A stretch of 33,201 bases of DNA from Alphaproteobacteria bacterium (GCA_019247845.1 JAFBAL010000022.1:1-33201), one strand, 5' to 3'. Counted from the first letter of the stretch, positions 23,853-32,337 are shown. Notes: a model not told the origin generated them from the sequence alone. Made by a program: numbers and translations.

Positions 23853-23868
23853 TTAAGTCGCAGTAAAC
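23853..23868 (+). promoter_or_regulatory. CtrA-like box upstream of fliI, TTAA-N7-TAAAC
   Basis: TTAAGTCGCAGTAAAC matches the CtrA consensus with one mismatch, 59 bases before the fliI start. It is the same variant as the one at motA (14313-14328). A further TTAAC half-site directly follows at 23869. Confidence 0.5.
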
Positions 23869-23878
23869 TTAACAAATC

Positions 23879-24006
23879 GAATCAAGGGGATGGTCGTCAT
23901 GATCGGGCTGCGCGTTAACCCCGAATTGGCGACCCCTCAAAAGAGCCGAATCGATGAAAGACGATGTTAACCATTTAACTTTACGGTTCTGACGATCGGT
24001 TAACCG
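23879..24006. promoter_or_regulatory. ctrA promoter region with CtrA half-sites and GANTC sites
   Basis: The region holds TTAA-N7-TTGGC (23915-23930), TTAACCAT followed at 8-base spacing by TTAAC (23967-23979), and the palindrome CGGTTAACCG (23997-24006). Two GANTC sites, the CcrM methylation target, lie at 23879 and 23948. In Caulobacter, ctrA is controlled by CtrA autoregulation and methylation-sensitive promoters, and the layout here is compatible. GANTC is common enough that the two sites alone prove nothing. Confidence 0.55.
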
Positions 24007-24046
24007 GGGGGCTTTCCGCAAGCCTCCCGAAATGAGGTGACGAGAC

Positions 24047-24739
24047 ATGCGCGTGCTCCTGATCGAAGACGACAGCGCCATGGCACGCAGCATCGAGCTG
24101 ATGCTGCGCAGCGAGGGCTTCAACGTCTACACGACGGATCTGGGCGAGGAAGGTATCGACCTCGGCAAGCTCTACGATTACGACATCATCGTGCTGGACC
24201 TGCAGCTGCCCGACATGAGCGGCTTCGAGGTGTTGAAGAGCCTGCGCGTCGCCAAGGTGCAGACGCCGGTCCTCATCCTCTCGGGCAACGCCATCGTCGA
24301 GGCCAAAGTCAAGGCCTTGGGCTTCGGCGCCGACGACTATATGACCAAGCCGTTTCACAAGGACGAGCTGGTCGCGCGCATCCAGGCGGTGGTGCGCCGC
24401 TCCAAGGGCCACAGCCAGTCGGTCATCACCACCGGCAAGCTGACGGTGAACCTGGACGCCAAGACGGTCGAGGTCGACGGCAGCCGCGTGCACCTGACGG
24501 GCAAGGAATACCAGATGCTCGAGCTGCTCTCCTTGAGGAAGGGCACGACGCTGACGAAGGAGATGTTCCTGAACCACCTCTATGGCGGCATGGACGAGCC
24601 CGAGCTCAAGATCATCGACGTCTTCATCTGCAAGCTGCGCAAGAAGCTGGCCGCCGCCACCAACGGCGACAACTACATCGAGACGGTGTGGGGCCGCGGC
24701 TATGTGCTGCGCGATCCCGTCGACGCCGCGGCGGCCTGA
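24047..24739 (+). CDS. ctrA: Cell-cycle master regulator CtrA
   Basis: This 230-residue OmpR/PhoB-type response regulator is essentially a CtrA. It starts [20 protein letters not shown], carries the phospho-acceptor Asp51 ([10 protein letters not shown]) and Lys101 (MTKPFHKDE). Its DNA-binding half contains [20 protein letters not shown] and the recognition region [15 protein letters not shown], near-identical to Caulobacter. The C-terminus ends in four Ala residues (DPVDAAAA), as in Caulobacter, where terminal Ala residues mark CtrA for ClpXP. It should activate flagellar, chemotaxis and division genes and silence replication origins. It is divergent from fliI and followed by a repeat element and a strong terminator. 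The start has a GAGG ribosome site 9 bases upstream. Confidence 0.98.
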   Translation: MRVLLIEDDSAMARSIELMLRSEGFNVYTTDLGEEGIDLGKLYDYDIIVLDLQLPDMSGFEVLKSLRVAKVQTPVLILSGNAIVEAKVKALGFGADDYMTKPFHKDELVARIQAVVRRSKGHSQSVITTGKLTVNLDAKTVEVDGSRVHLTGKEYQMLELLSLRKGTTLTKEMFLNHLYGGMDEPELKIIDVFICKLRKKLAAATNGDNYIETVWGRGYVLRDPVDAAAA

Positions 24740-24748
24740 TAACGTCTC

Positions 24749-24787
24749 CATGGCCGGACAGCGAGCATTGCGCGCGCGATCCGGCCA
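24749..24787. repeat. Dispersed palindromic element, copy B
   Basis: This 39-base element shares the end arms CATGGCCGGAC and GATCCGGCCA and internal GCGAGC with copy A at 9067-9106. It begins 9 bases after the ctrA stop and is followed by the ctrA terminator. The arms TGGCCGGA/TCCGGCCA can form an eight-base stem. Confidence 0.7.
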
Positions 24788-24803
24788 TCCATCGATACCG
24801 AAA

Positions 24804-24828
24804 GGGCGCCCGCGTGGCGCCCTTTTTT
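24804..24828. terminator. Intrinsic terminator of ctrA
   Basis: GGGCGCC-CGCGT-GGCGCCC is followed immediately by six T residues. It lies between ctrA and the convergent secreted-protein gene that ends at 24832, so it can also serve that gene in reverse, with a weaker T run. Confidence 0.9.
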
Positions 24829-24831
24829 GTT

Positions 24832-25506
24832 TCAGAAAGGACGGAACGCCATCAGAACATCGGCCATTGCCGCGGTCGGAGGCCGATTGTTCCCGGCGAT
24901 GATCGTCAATGGGTTTGCACCTCTCCGCGGAGCAGGGCGGGTGCCGATCGACAATCCCGAAGCGTTCAGAAACGTGGAGCCCCTGACGGTCTGGTGCGCC
25001 CATGCGTCGTTGCCGGCACCCGAATCCGTTTCGCACATGATCAGAAAGTCGTTCTTCCGTGTCGTCGTTACACTATCCATGATGGAAGTTTGACCCTGCA
25101 CCTCTGCAGAACTCGACGCATCTAGGGCGGCCGCTTGAGAAAACGACAAGATCAGCCCCGTGGCCGTTTCCGAGCCATTGAGCACGAGCCGATACATGCC
25201 CTCCGGCGCGTCCAGCAGCAGATAGGCCGCCACGCCCAACCGTCCGACACCGGGATAAGTCGATTTGGCCACGAAGCCGAGCGGCATGCCGTTGAACGTC
25301 GGCGCCAGCGCCGTATCGTTCAGCGTATAAACGCACACGATAAGAGCGCGGCCGTTTCCGGATCGGACCTGGTAGTCGACACCGCTGCCCGGCTCCATTC
25401 GGCCGGTCTGGGCTTGGTTCAAGTTGTCGAACGGAAGCTGCCCCGCCATGGCCGGCGCACCGGCAAGTAGTGCTGCGCTCAAGATCAAAACGGCACTTTT
25501 GTACAT
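24832..25506 (-). CDS. Secreted protein of unknown function
   Basis: This 224-residue protein has a Sec signal peptide (MYKSAVLILSAALLAGAPAMA). The mature part reads like a beta-sandwich (ALIVCVYTLNDTALAPTFNGMPLGFVAK ... GMYRLVLNGSETATGLILSFS). It has only two or so Cys residues. Base composition appears slightly lower in GC than neighbours. I recognise no family, although a carbohydrate- or surface-binding role would fit the pattern. The ATG at 25506 is chosen because it directly opens the signal peptide, and a longer in-frame upstream extension looks non-coding. It is convergent with ctrA. Confidence 0.72.
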   Translation of the reverse strand: MYKSAVLILSAALLAGAPAMAGQLPFDNLNQAQTGRMEPGSGVDYQVRSGNGRALIVCVYTLNDTALAPTFNGMPLGFVAKSTYPGVGRLGVAAYLLLDAPEGMYRLVLNGSETATGLILSFSQAAALDASSSAEVQGQTSIMDSVTTTRKNDFLIMCETDSGAGNDAWAHQTVRGSTFLNASGLSIGTRPAPRRGANPLTIIAGNNRPPTAAMADVLMAFRPF

Positions 25507-25565
25507 CGCCCCCCCTAAAGATGCGCGACCACTATATTCTAGTACAGGGTGTCCGGAAATGCGCG

Positions 25566-26954
25566 CTACTTCGGCGGCCGCGGGAACTTCCCCGTCCAGG
25601 CGCAGCCGGTGCCTTCGCATTGGTCGAGCGCGGCGAAGGCTTGCGCGAGGTCGGCCTCGACCTTTCGGTACTCGTGCGTGCCGGACCGGTTCTGGAGCTC
25701 GTAAGGATCGGTGCTCAGATCGTAGAGCTCGGTCTCGCCGGTCTCAGGCCACACTGCATAGCGGTAGTGCTGGGTGGCGAGGCCGCGGGTCTGCGTGCAT
25801 TGCAGGAGCACGGCCGTGTTCCACGGCGCCTTGGCGTCCATGAGCAGCGGCACCAGCGAGCGGCCGTCGAGCACGCGCCCAGCGCTCGCGCCGGAAAGCT
25901 CCACGAATGCCGCCGTCACGTCGATGTTCGTCACCGGATTGTCGCGCGCGCCGGCAGCGCCGCCGGGCATGCGCCACACCAGGGGCACGCGCGTCGATTC
26001 CTCGTAGACCAGATCCTTGTCGTCGCCGACGCGGTGCTCGCCCAGCAGGAAACCGTTGTCGCTGGTGAAGACGATATGCGTGTTCTCGAGCTGTCCCGCC
26101 GTCGTCAGCGCGCTCACGATCGCAGCGATCCCGCGGTCGAGCGACTGCAGGCATTCCGCGCGGCTGCGCCAGATGTCCTGGACGGCCGCGATCTCCTCCG
26201 GCGTCAGCAGCGGCAGGTCGCGGATCGCCCGCGGCTTGTCGCTGACGTCGGCCTCGTTGAAGTTGGGAGTGATCGGCATGTCGACATTGGCGAAGCTGCC
26301 TTTGTCCTGCTCGGCCGGCGTCGCGGGCAGATGCGGCGCATTGGGCCAGAAGAACAGCGCGAAGGGCTCGGGCGCCATTCCTAAGAAGTTCAGCGCCTTC
26401 TGAGTGAACACCTCGGTCGTGTATTCGCCGTGATCGTAGTCGACCAGAGTGCCGTTCTCGTTCAGCAGAAAATCGGTGTAGTCCAGCTTCTCGCTCGCCA
26501 TCGCGCGCCAATCGGCATAGCCGGGCGGCACGTGCTTGGGCGCGATCTTGCCGTAGTTGTTGATGAACTTGCCGACGTGGCCCACGAAATAGCCCGCGTT
26601 CGTCAGCCACACCGGCAGCGCGTTGTCCTCGAGCGTGCGATAGACCTCGTAGCCGCCCTTGCGGTTGCCGAGCACGCCGTGATTGTGCGCCTGCAGCCCG
26701 GTCAGCATGCCCGCGCGCGACGGCGCGCAGAGCGAGAACGACACGGTGTGGCGGCCGAACTTGATGCCGGCGTGGCGGAAGATGCGCCTGAGGTTCGGCA
26801 TCAGCGCGAAATCGTCGTAGCGCATGTCGTCGGCGCAGATGTGGATCAGGTTGGGCTTGCCGGCGCGGCGCCGCGCGCGCCCCGCCCGCGCCGGCGTGCC
26901 AAGCAATGCGGGCGCCGCGAGCCCGAGCTTGATGAGGTTCCTGCGGTCGACCAT
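25566..26954 (-). CDS. Tat-exported sulfatase
   Basis: This 462-residue type I sulfatase has a twin-arginine signal (VDRRNLIKLGLAAPALLG), metal-binding Asp residues at 42-43 (ICADDM) and the formylglycine-site motif CAPSR at 76-80, where Cys76 needs oxidation by a sulfatase-maturing enzyme. Later blocks (HIVFTSDNGFLLGEH near 290-310) are also typical. The overall form resembles arylsulfatase/N-acetylglucosamine-6-sulfatase-like enzymes and the substrate is probably a sulfated glycan or ester. No maturation enzyme is visible in the window. It is divergent from kdoO with only 45 bases between starts. Confidence 0.93.
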   Translation of the reverse strand: MVDRRNLIKLGLAAPALLGTPARAGRARRRAGKPNLIHICADDMRYDDFALMPNLRRIFRHAGIKFGRHTVSFSLCAPSRAGMLTGLQAHNHGVLGNRKGGYEVYRTLEDNALPVWLTNAGYFVGHVGKFINNYGKIAPKHVPPGYADWRAMASEKLDYTDFLLNENGTLVDYDHGEYTTEVFTQKALNFLGMAPEPFALFFWPNAPHLPATPAEQDKGSFANVDMPITPNFNEADVSDKPRAIRDLPLLTPEEIAAVQDIWRSRAECLQSLDRGIAAIVSALTTAGQLENTHIVFTSDNGFLLGEHRVGDDKDLVYEESTRVPLVWRMPGGAAGARDNPVTNIDVTAAFVELSGASAGRVLDGRSLVPLLMDAKAPWNTAVLLQCTQTRGLATQHYRYAVWPETGETELYDLSTDPYELQNRSGTHEYRKVEADLAQAFAALDQCEGTGCAWTGKFPRPPK

Positions 26955-26987
26955 GGGCGGCGATTGTGGTGCGGTTGGACGCGCCTG

Positions 26988-26993
26988 TATAGT
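26988..26993 (+). promoter_or_regulatory. -10-like element placing transcription start at the kdoO ATG
   Basis: TATAGT ends 7 bases before the ATG at 27000, and there is a poor Shine-Dalgarno. A -35-like TTGTGG lies 18 bases upstream of it (26964-26969). If used, the transcript would be leaderless. Confidence 0.35.
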
Positions 26994-26999
26994 CGGGTC

Positions 27000-27866
27000 A
27001 TGGACGCCCTTCAAACATTGGACATATCGAGCTGGACCGGCCCCTTCGCCGAGGACCAGCGCCGCGACGCGATCGCCGCGCTGGAGAGCGGCTGCGTGCT
27101 GTTCCTGCCGCGCCTGCCCTTCGCGCTGCGCCCCGAGGAGGCGCCGCTTTTGACCCCCGACCTGTTCAGCGGCCGGGCCAAGAACATCAGCCTGGATCCG
27201 TCCGGAAAGCTCAAGCACGCGTCGCGCGAGACCTCGGCGCTTCAGGCGATGATGCAGCGCTTCGCGAGCAGCGCGGTGTCGCTGGTGAGCGGGCTGTTCC
27301 CCGGCTATGCCGCAACCCTCGAACGCGCGCGCACCTCGTACCGTCCGGTCGAGATCGCCGGCCGCAAGCAGTCGCCGATCCACGACGACACGCGGCTGCA
27401 TGTCGATGCCTTCCCGACGCGGCCGATGCGCGGGCGCCGCATCATGCGGCTGTTCTCGAACGTCCATCCGGGCGACGTGCCCCGGGTATGGAACGTCGGC
27501 GAGCCCTTTGCCGACATGGCCGCGAAAATCCTGCCCAGGGTCAAGCCGTCCTCGGCCGCCGCGAATTGGTTCCGGGCTGCCACCTTCCAGACGCGCGGCC
27601 TGCGCAGTCCTTACGACGACATGATGATGGGGCTGCACGACAACGCCAAGCTCGACATGGACTATCAGCGCGCCACGCCGAAGACCGAGATCCGCTTCCC
27701 GCCGGGCACGACCTGGCTGTGCTACACCGACCAGGTGATGCATGCGGCGCTGTCGGGCCAGTTCGTGCTGGAGCAGACCTTCCATCTCGACGTCGCGGCG
27801 ATGGGAGAGCCCGCGCGCGCGCCGATCCGGGTGCTGGAGAAGATGACCGGGCGGTCGCTGGCCTGA
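27000..27866 (+). CDS. kdoO: Kdo hydroxylase (3-deoxy-D-manno-octulosonate 3-hydroxylase)
   Basis: This 288-residue protein matches the KdoO family, Fe(II)/2-oxoglutarate-dependent dioxygenases that hydroxylate Kdo of lipopolysaccharide at C3 to give Ko. Visible support is the HxD metal motif at His134-Asp136 in DDTRLHVDAFPTRP, a later His near 248 (VMHAALSGQ) and the block RIMRLFSNVHPGDVPRVWNVGEPF. It acts in the cytoplasm or at the inner membrane on Kdo-lipid A. The start ATG at 27000 lies close to a candidate -10. Its envelope role fits the surrounding surface genes. Confidence 0.9.
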   Translation: MDALQTLDISSWTGPFAEDQRRDAIAALESGCVLFLPRLPFALRPEEAPLLTPDLFSGRAKNISLDPSGKLKHASRETSALQAMMQRFASSAVSLVSGLFPGYAATLERARTSYRPVEIAGRKQSPIHDDTRLHVDAFPTRPMRGRRIMRLFSNVHPGDVPRVWNVGEPFADMAAKILPRVKPSSAAANWFRAATFQTRGLRSPYDDMMMGLHDNAKLDMDYQRATPKTEIRFPPGTTWLCYTDQVMHAALSGQFVLEQTFHLDVAAMGEPARAPIRVLEKMTGRSLA

Positions 27867-27965
27867 GCTCCGCGGTCGCGTCTTTAAGCATTCCGCCGCG
27901 CTGCCCTTGAATCGAGATGAACCCCCTGTCACAAGGTGGAAACTTTCCATCCACCAGGGGATTCC

Positions 27966-28976
27966 ATGCGCAATCTGTCCGCGGCCGTCATGCCGCTCGC
28001 TTCCGTCATGCTGCTTGCGTCCGCCGCCGCCGCGCCGCTTCTGGCCGCCGCCACCATGATGCCCGTCGTGCCCTTTCCCGGCGCCAAGGACACGCTGGCC
28101 GCGGCGCTGAACGACAAGAACGTGCTGGCCGGAACCTATGTCGACAAGAACGGCGTCAAGCACGGCTTCGTCGGCACGCTCGACGGCACCTATACCAGCT
28201 TCGATTTCGGCAAGTCCGGCAATACCGTCGCGATCGGCATCGACAAGGCCGGCGACATCACCGGCGCCAACTACACGTCCGACCAGCAGATCTGCAACGC
28301 CACGCCCTATGAGCGCATCAAGGGCAAGTCGAACCCGGTCAAGAAGGGCACCAAGGCGATGACCGGCCTCGCCTGGGGCATGGACGCGGCGGGCGATTTC
28401 GTCGGCTATACCTGCGACCAGACGCATCTCATCGTCGGCTATCAGGGCAAGGCCGCCAAGTACAAGAGCGACGTCAAGATCTCCGGCACGCAGTTCGCGG
28501 TCGCGCCCTCGGGCATCAACACCTCGGGCGTGATCGACGGCTGGTCGGTCGATGCGACCGGCGTCGCCAAGGGCTTCATCCTGAAGGGCGGCACGACAAG
28601 CTTCGTGACCTATCCGCACGCGACCCAGACCCAGCTCACCGGCCTGAACGACGCAGGCCTCGCCACCGGCGTATGGACCGACGCGAGCAGCGTCCAGCAC
28701 GCCTTCATGTACGACACCAAGACGAGCAAGTTCACCTCGCTCGAGCCCAAGGGCGCCAAGACCTCGGTCGCCGGCAGCGTCAACAACAAGGGCCTGATCG
28801 CGATCTATTCCGACAAGGGCTCGTTCATCTATTGCCCGAAGACCTGCCCGAGCGCGGGCTTCGCTTTCGAGACGACGTCGGTCCACGTCCCGGCGTCGCG
28901 CTTCCTGCGCTACGAGAACGGCGCCGCGGCGAAGCCGGCGGCGTTCACCATGCCGCGCATCCCTTTCGTGAACTAG
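27966..28976 (+). CDS. Secreted HAF-repeat-like beta-propeller protein
   Basis: This 336-residue protein begins with a Sec signal peptide and is built from HAF-type repeats of about 40-45 residues, seen at about 48-80 (LNDKNVLAGTYVDKNGVKHG), 184-216 (INTSGVIDGWSVDATGVAKG) and 227-260 (LNDAGLATGVWTDASSVQHA), with weaker copies between. HAF repeats form propeller-like extracellular domains. The function is unknown. Two cysteines near the C-terminus (YCPKTCPS) are conserved in the broken copy next door. The ATG at 27966 follows AGGGG. A hairpin follows the gene. Confidence 0.82.
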   Translation: MRNLSAAVMPLASVMLLASAAAAPLLAAATMMPVVPFPGAKDTLAAALNDKNVLAGTYVDKNGVKHGFVGTLDGTYTSFDFGKSGNTVAIGIDKAGDITGANYTSDQQICNATPYERIKGKSNPVKKGTKAMTGLAWGMDAAGDFVGYTCDQTHLIVGYQGKAAKYKSDVKISGTQFAVAPSGINTSGVIDGWSVDATGVAKGFILKGGTTSFVTYPHATQTQLTGLNDAGLATGVWTDASSVQHAFMYDTKTSKFTSLEPKGAKTSVAGSVNNKGLIAIYSDKGSFIYCPKTCPSAGFAFETTSVHVPASRFLRYENGAAAKPAAFTMPRIPFVN

Positions 28977-28985
28977 CTGAAGCGC

Positions 28986-29022
28986 CCCCCGATCTCCGAC
29001 ACTGGCTTTCGGGGATCGGGGG
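28986..29022. terminator. Hairpin between the HAF gene and its broken copy
   Basis: CCCCCGATCTCCG pairs with CGGGGATCGGGGG, 13 bases with one G-T pair, around an 11-base loop. The right arm lies just before the ATG of the pseudogene and no T-tract follows, so it may be either a terminator or a leader structure. Confidence 0.5.
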
Positions 29023-29029
29023 ACGTTCC

Positions 29030-29291
29030 ATGTACAAGCTGGTTGCGGCCGCGCTTTGAGCGCGATGGCGCCGTCGTCGCCCATGGCGAGCAGATCGCGC
29101 CGAACGACATGGACCGGCTGACCGGGCTGCTTTTCGCCGCTACCGATATCCCCGTGGTGCCGGTTGCGGGCGCCGCCGGCACGCGCGCCACCGCGATCGA
29201 CGACAAGAACGGCGGCGGCCTTGCGGCCGTGCTCTCCGACCAGGGCTCGTTCGTCTATTGCCGGAAGAAGAAAGCCAATTGCCCGCACTAA
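29030..29291 (+). pseudogene. Degenerate miniature copy of the HAF-repeat gene
   Basis: An ATG at 29030 with a GGGGGA ribosome site opens a signal-peptide-like start (MYKLVAAAL) that stops after nine codons. A different frame then runs to 29291 and contains DIPVVPVAGAAGTRATAIDDKN and GLAAVLSDQGSFVYC, which resemble the start (MMPVVPFPGAKDTLAAALNDKN) and the end (GLIAIYSDKGSFIYC) of the intact upstream protein, with the middle missing. I read this as a duplicated copy with a large internal deletion and a frameshift near its start. A short functional secreted protein is possible only if a sequencing error caused the shift. Its stop overlaps the stop of the convergent gene. Confidence 0.65.
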
Positions 29292-30373
29292 GGCAGCCGG
29301 CAGCGCAGCACCTTGGGATCGAAGATCGAGCCGATATAGAGGTCGCGGCCCGCGGTCACGCCGACGCTGCCGGCGCCGAGCGCGGGACCGAGATCGACAT
29401 AGACCGGCTCGGCCGGTTGCGGCACGCCGCCCTTGGCCGGCGCCTTGAAGATCTCGGTCGGCGACGGTTTCGACGGATCGCTGGAATAGGCCACGAGGTC
29501 GAACATCTTCGGATGCCCCGCGATCCACAGCGTGCCGTCGGACGCGACATCGATATTGTCGGGGCCGGCCGGCATGTCGAGCGTGGCCTCCGGCGTCAGC
29601 CTGCCCGAGAAGACGTTGCGCGCGAAGCTCTGCACCCGGCGCATCGTCGATTCCGCGACGTAGACGTGACGGCCGTCGTTCGAGACGTTGATGCCGTTGG
29701 CGAAGACGAGTCCCGCCGCCGCCTCGCGGAAGGTGGTGCCGTCGTAATAGAGGACGTCGGCGCGCGGCAGGGTGAGATAATTCTCGAGCGTCATGCCCAG
29801 GTCGGTGCGGCTGCCGTGATCGTTGGTGACGTAGAACTGCGCCTCGCCCACCGCCACCACGTCATTGGGATGGATCAGCTTGTCGCCCTCGATGGCGCCG
29901 ACTTCGTTCAGGCGCGCCGTGCCGTTCTCGACCAGCACCTGGAAGATGTCGACGGCATGATGGTCGGGGGTGAGATGGTTCACCGCCATCAAGGTCAGCG
30001 AGCCGTCGGCGGCGCGGAACAGCGAGATGCCGTGCGGATGGAAGACGGAAGGAGCGCCGGCGAGCCTGACGAAACCGGCATCGGGGCGGTCCAGCGCCAA
30101 CGCATAGATGCCGTCGGCGCCGGAGACCTTGCCGTCGCCCCTGCCGTCACCCATGCGGCGCCGGTCCGTCGCCGAAGCGATCAGCAGCCGGTCGCGCGCG
30201 TCGACCTGCATGTCCTCGGCGCCCGTGACGCCCGCGATGGCTCGGCACGGAAGCGGCTTGGCCGCGACCTCGTCGAACGAACCCGCCATCTTGGCGGTGC
30301 GCAAAGCCATCCCCGCGCCCGCCACGATGACGACGGCGCTGGTGGTGATCGCGATCCGCTTCCAGGCTTTCAT
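29288..30373 (-). CDS. Paraoxonase/arylesterase-like six-bladed propeller protein
   Basis: This 361-residue protein has an N-terminal hydrophobic anchor or uncleaved signal and then PON-family blocks: GAEDMQV near 51-57 (calcium-binding Glu-Asp), FHPHGISLF at 111-119, HPNDVVAVGEAQFYVTNDHG, ANGINVSNDGRHVYVAES and GPDNIDVASDGTLWIAGHPK. These match the calcium-dependent lactonase/arylesterase propellers, so a lactone or ester hydrolase in the periplasm is likely. The substrate is not predicted. The ATG at 30373 follows a strong GGGGGG. It lies 20 bases after the ABC exporter gene on the same strand and is probably co-transcribed. Confidence 0.88.
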   Translation of the reverse strand: MKAWKRIAITTSAVVIVAGAGMALRTAKMAGSFDEVAAKPLPCRAIAGVTGAEDMQVDARDRLLIASATDRRRMGDGRGDGKVSGADGIYALALDRPDAGFVRLAGAPSVFHPHGISLFRAADGSLTLMAVNHLTPDHHAVDIFQVLVENGTARLNEVGAIEGDKLIHPNDVVAVGEAQFYVTNDHGSRTDLGMTLENYLTLPRADVLYYDGTTFREAAAGLVFANGINVSNDGRHVYVAESTMRRVQSFARNVFSGRLTPEATLDMPAGPDNIDVASDGTLWIAGHPKMFDLVAYSSDPSKPSPTEIFKAPAKGGVPQPAEPVYVDLGPALGAGSVGVTAGRDLYIGSIFDPKVLRCRLP

Positions 30374-30393
30374 GGTGCCCCCCGGCTTTCTCC

Positions 30394-32214
30394 CTATCCC
30401 GCCAGCGCGAGACTCTGGCTGAACTGCAGGTCGGCCAGCCTGGCATAGAGGCCGCCGCGGGCGACGAGCTCGGCATGGCTGCCTTCGGCCACGACCTGGC
30501 CGTCCTCCATCACCACGATGCGCTTGAGACGCTGGATGGTGGCGAAGCGGTGCGCGATGACGATGGTGGTGCGCCCCGTCATCAGGTTCGCCAGGCCCTG
30601 CTGCACCAGCCGCTCGTTCTCGGCGTCGAGCGCGCTGGTCGCCTCGTCGAGCAGCAGCAGCGGCGCGTCGCGCAGGATGGCGCGCGCGATGGCGAGCCGC
30701 TGGCGCTGGCCGCCCGACAAGGTCGTGCCGCGCTCGCCGACCGTCGTCTCGTAACCGCCCGGCAGCGCCTCGATGAACTCGGACGCCGCGGCCGCGACGG
30801 CGGCGGCGCGGACCTGTTCGTCGCTCGCCTCGGCGCGGCCGTAGCGGATGTTGTCGGCGATGGTGCCCGAGAAGATCACCGGGTCCTGCGCCACGATGGC
30901 GATATGCTTGCGCAGCTCCTGCGGATCGAGCGCGGCGACGTCGACGCCGTCGAAGGCGATCGAACCCTGCTGCGCCGCGAAGAAGCGCAGCAAGAGCTGG
31001 AACACGGTCGACTTGCCGGCGCCGGACGGTCCCACCAGCGCCACGGTCTCGCCCGGCTGGATGTCGAGCGAGAAGCCGTTCAGCGCGGCATGCTCGGGCC
31101 GCGAGGGATAGCGGAACACGACGTCCTTGAACGACACCGCGCCGCGGGGCTTGGCGGGCAGATGCGACGGGTTCAAGGGCGCGCGCACGGCCGGCACGGT
31201 GTCGAGCAGCTCGCTCAAACGTTCCGATGCGCCGGCGGCGCGCTGCAGGTCGCCCCAGGTCTCGGTCAGCGCGCCGAAACCCGAGGCCACGATCACCGCA
31301 TAGGCGATGAACTGCGCCAGCTGCCCGCCCGTCATGTGGCCGGCGAGCACGTCCTGCGCGCCTTCATAGAGCACGCCCACGATACAGCCGAAGATGCCGA
31401 AGATCGTGACCGCCGTCATGATCGCGCGCGCCCGCGTGCGCACGATCGCGGCGTCGAACGAGCCCTCGACCGCACCGGCATAGCGCGCGCGTTCGGGCTG
31501 CTCATGCGTGAAGGCCTGCACGGTCTGCACCGCGTTCAGGGTCTCGCTCGCATGCGCGCTGGTATCGGCGATGCGGTCCTGGCTCTTGCGCGACAGCGTG
31601 CGCACCCAGCGCCCGAACAGGATCAGCGGCATCATCACCAGCAGCACCGCGGCCAGCACCATCGCCGACAGCTTCACGCTGGTGAAAAAAAGCAGGATCA
31701 AGCCGCCCGTCAGCATCACCAGGTTGCGCATCGCGATCGAGGCGGAGGAGCCGATCACCGTCTGGACCAGGGTCGTGTCGGCGGTCAGCCTCGAGAGCAC
31801 CTCTCCGGTGCGCGTGACCTCGAAGAAGGCGGGGGTGAGCGACAGCACGTTGTCGAACACCGCGCGGCGCAGGTCGGCAATGACGCGCTCGCCCAGCCAC
31901 GAGACGAAATAGAAGCGCGTCGCCGTCGCCACGCCCAGCACGCCCGCGACCGCGACCAGCGCCAAAAAGTACTTCCCGATCAGGCCGACGTTCTGCTTAT
32001 CGAAACCATGGTCGATCATGCCGCGGATGGCGGGAGGGATCAGCAGGCTGGCCGAGGAGGAGAGGATGAGGGCGACCGCGGCAAAGGCGATCCGCCCGCG
32101 ATAGGGCTTCACGAACGGCAGAAGCCGCCGGAGCGACCCCAGCGACCGGCCTTTGGCCCGCCCGGCCGCGACGCGCGCGACCTCGTTCTCGTATTCCTGG
32201 CCCGCCTGGGACAT
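30394..32214 (-). CDS. ABC exporter, MsbA/LmrA-like half-transporter
   Basis: This 606-residue protein fuses six transmembrane helices (first at about 42-62, last near 300-315) to an ATPase domain with Walker A GPSGAGKST (395-403), signature LSGGQ (499-503) and Walker B LLLLDE (519-524), followed by the H-loop region IVIAHRFATI. It resembles MsbA-type lipid or multidrug exporters and works as a homodimer. Whether it carries lipid A, another lipid or drugs cannot be told. Its start at 32214 is divergent from rpmE. It probably forms an operon with the PON-like gene. Confidence 0.93.
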   Translation of the reverse strand: MSQAGQEYENEVARVAAGRAKGRSLGSLRRLLPFVKPYRGRIAFAAVALILSSSASLLIPPAIRGMIDHGFDKQNVGLIGKYFLALVAVAGVLGVATATRFYFVSWLGERVIADLRRAVFDNVLSLTPAFFEVTRTGEVLSRLTADTTLVQTVIGSSASIAMRNLVMLTGGLILLFFTSVKLSAMVLAAVLLVMMPLILFGRWVRTLSRKSQDRIADTSAHASETLNAVQTVQAFTHEQPERARYAGAVEGSFDAAIVRTRARAIMTAVTIFGIFGCIVGVLYEGAQDVLAGHMTGGQLAQFIAYAVIVASGFGALTETWGDLQRAAGASERLSELLDTVPAVRAPLNPSHLPAKPRGAVSFKDVVFRYPSRPEHAALNGFSLDIQPGETVALVGPSGAGKSTVFQLLLRFFAAQQGSIAFDGVDVAALDPQELRKHIAIVAQDPVIFSGTIADNIRYGRAEASDEQVRAAAVAAAASEFIEALPGGYETTVGERGTTLSGGQRQRLAIARAILRDAPLLLLDEATSALDAENERLVQQGLANLMTGRTTIVIAHRFATIQRLKRIVVMEDGQVVAEGSHAELVARGGLYARLADLQFSQSLALAG

Positions 32215-32337
32215 GCAACCCGCCTTCCGGGCTCAATATAGGGTGTGAAACCCCGCCGCAAAGGGGCCAAAATTGCCGCGCTTGCCCGCGGCGCCCGCTT
32301 CCCCTATAAGGCCCGCCTTCAAAAGAAGGCCGCCGTC

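Noticed and set aside
25566..29528. Apparent 1320-residue minus-strand reading frame
   Set aside because: Only its last 462 codons (the sulfatase) look like protein. The rest is the mirror of kdoO, the HAF gene and others, a frequent artefact of GC-rich codon bias.
30475..32241. 588-residue plus-strand reading frame opposite the ABC exporter
   Set aside because: Antisense to a protein with all ABC motifs. The translation is charged and unstructured with no recognisable domain.
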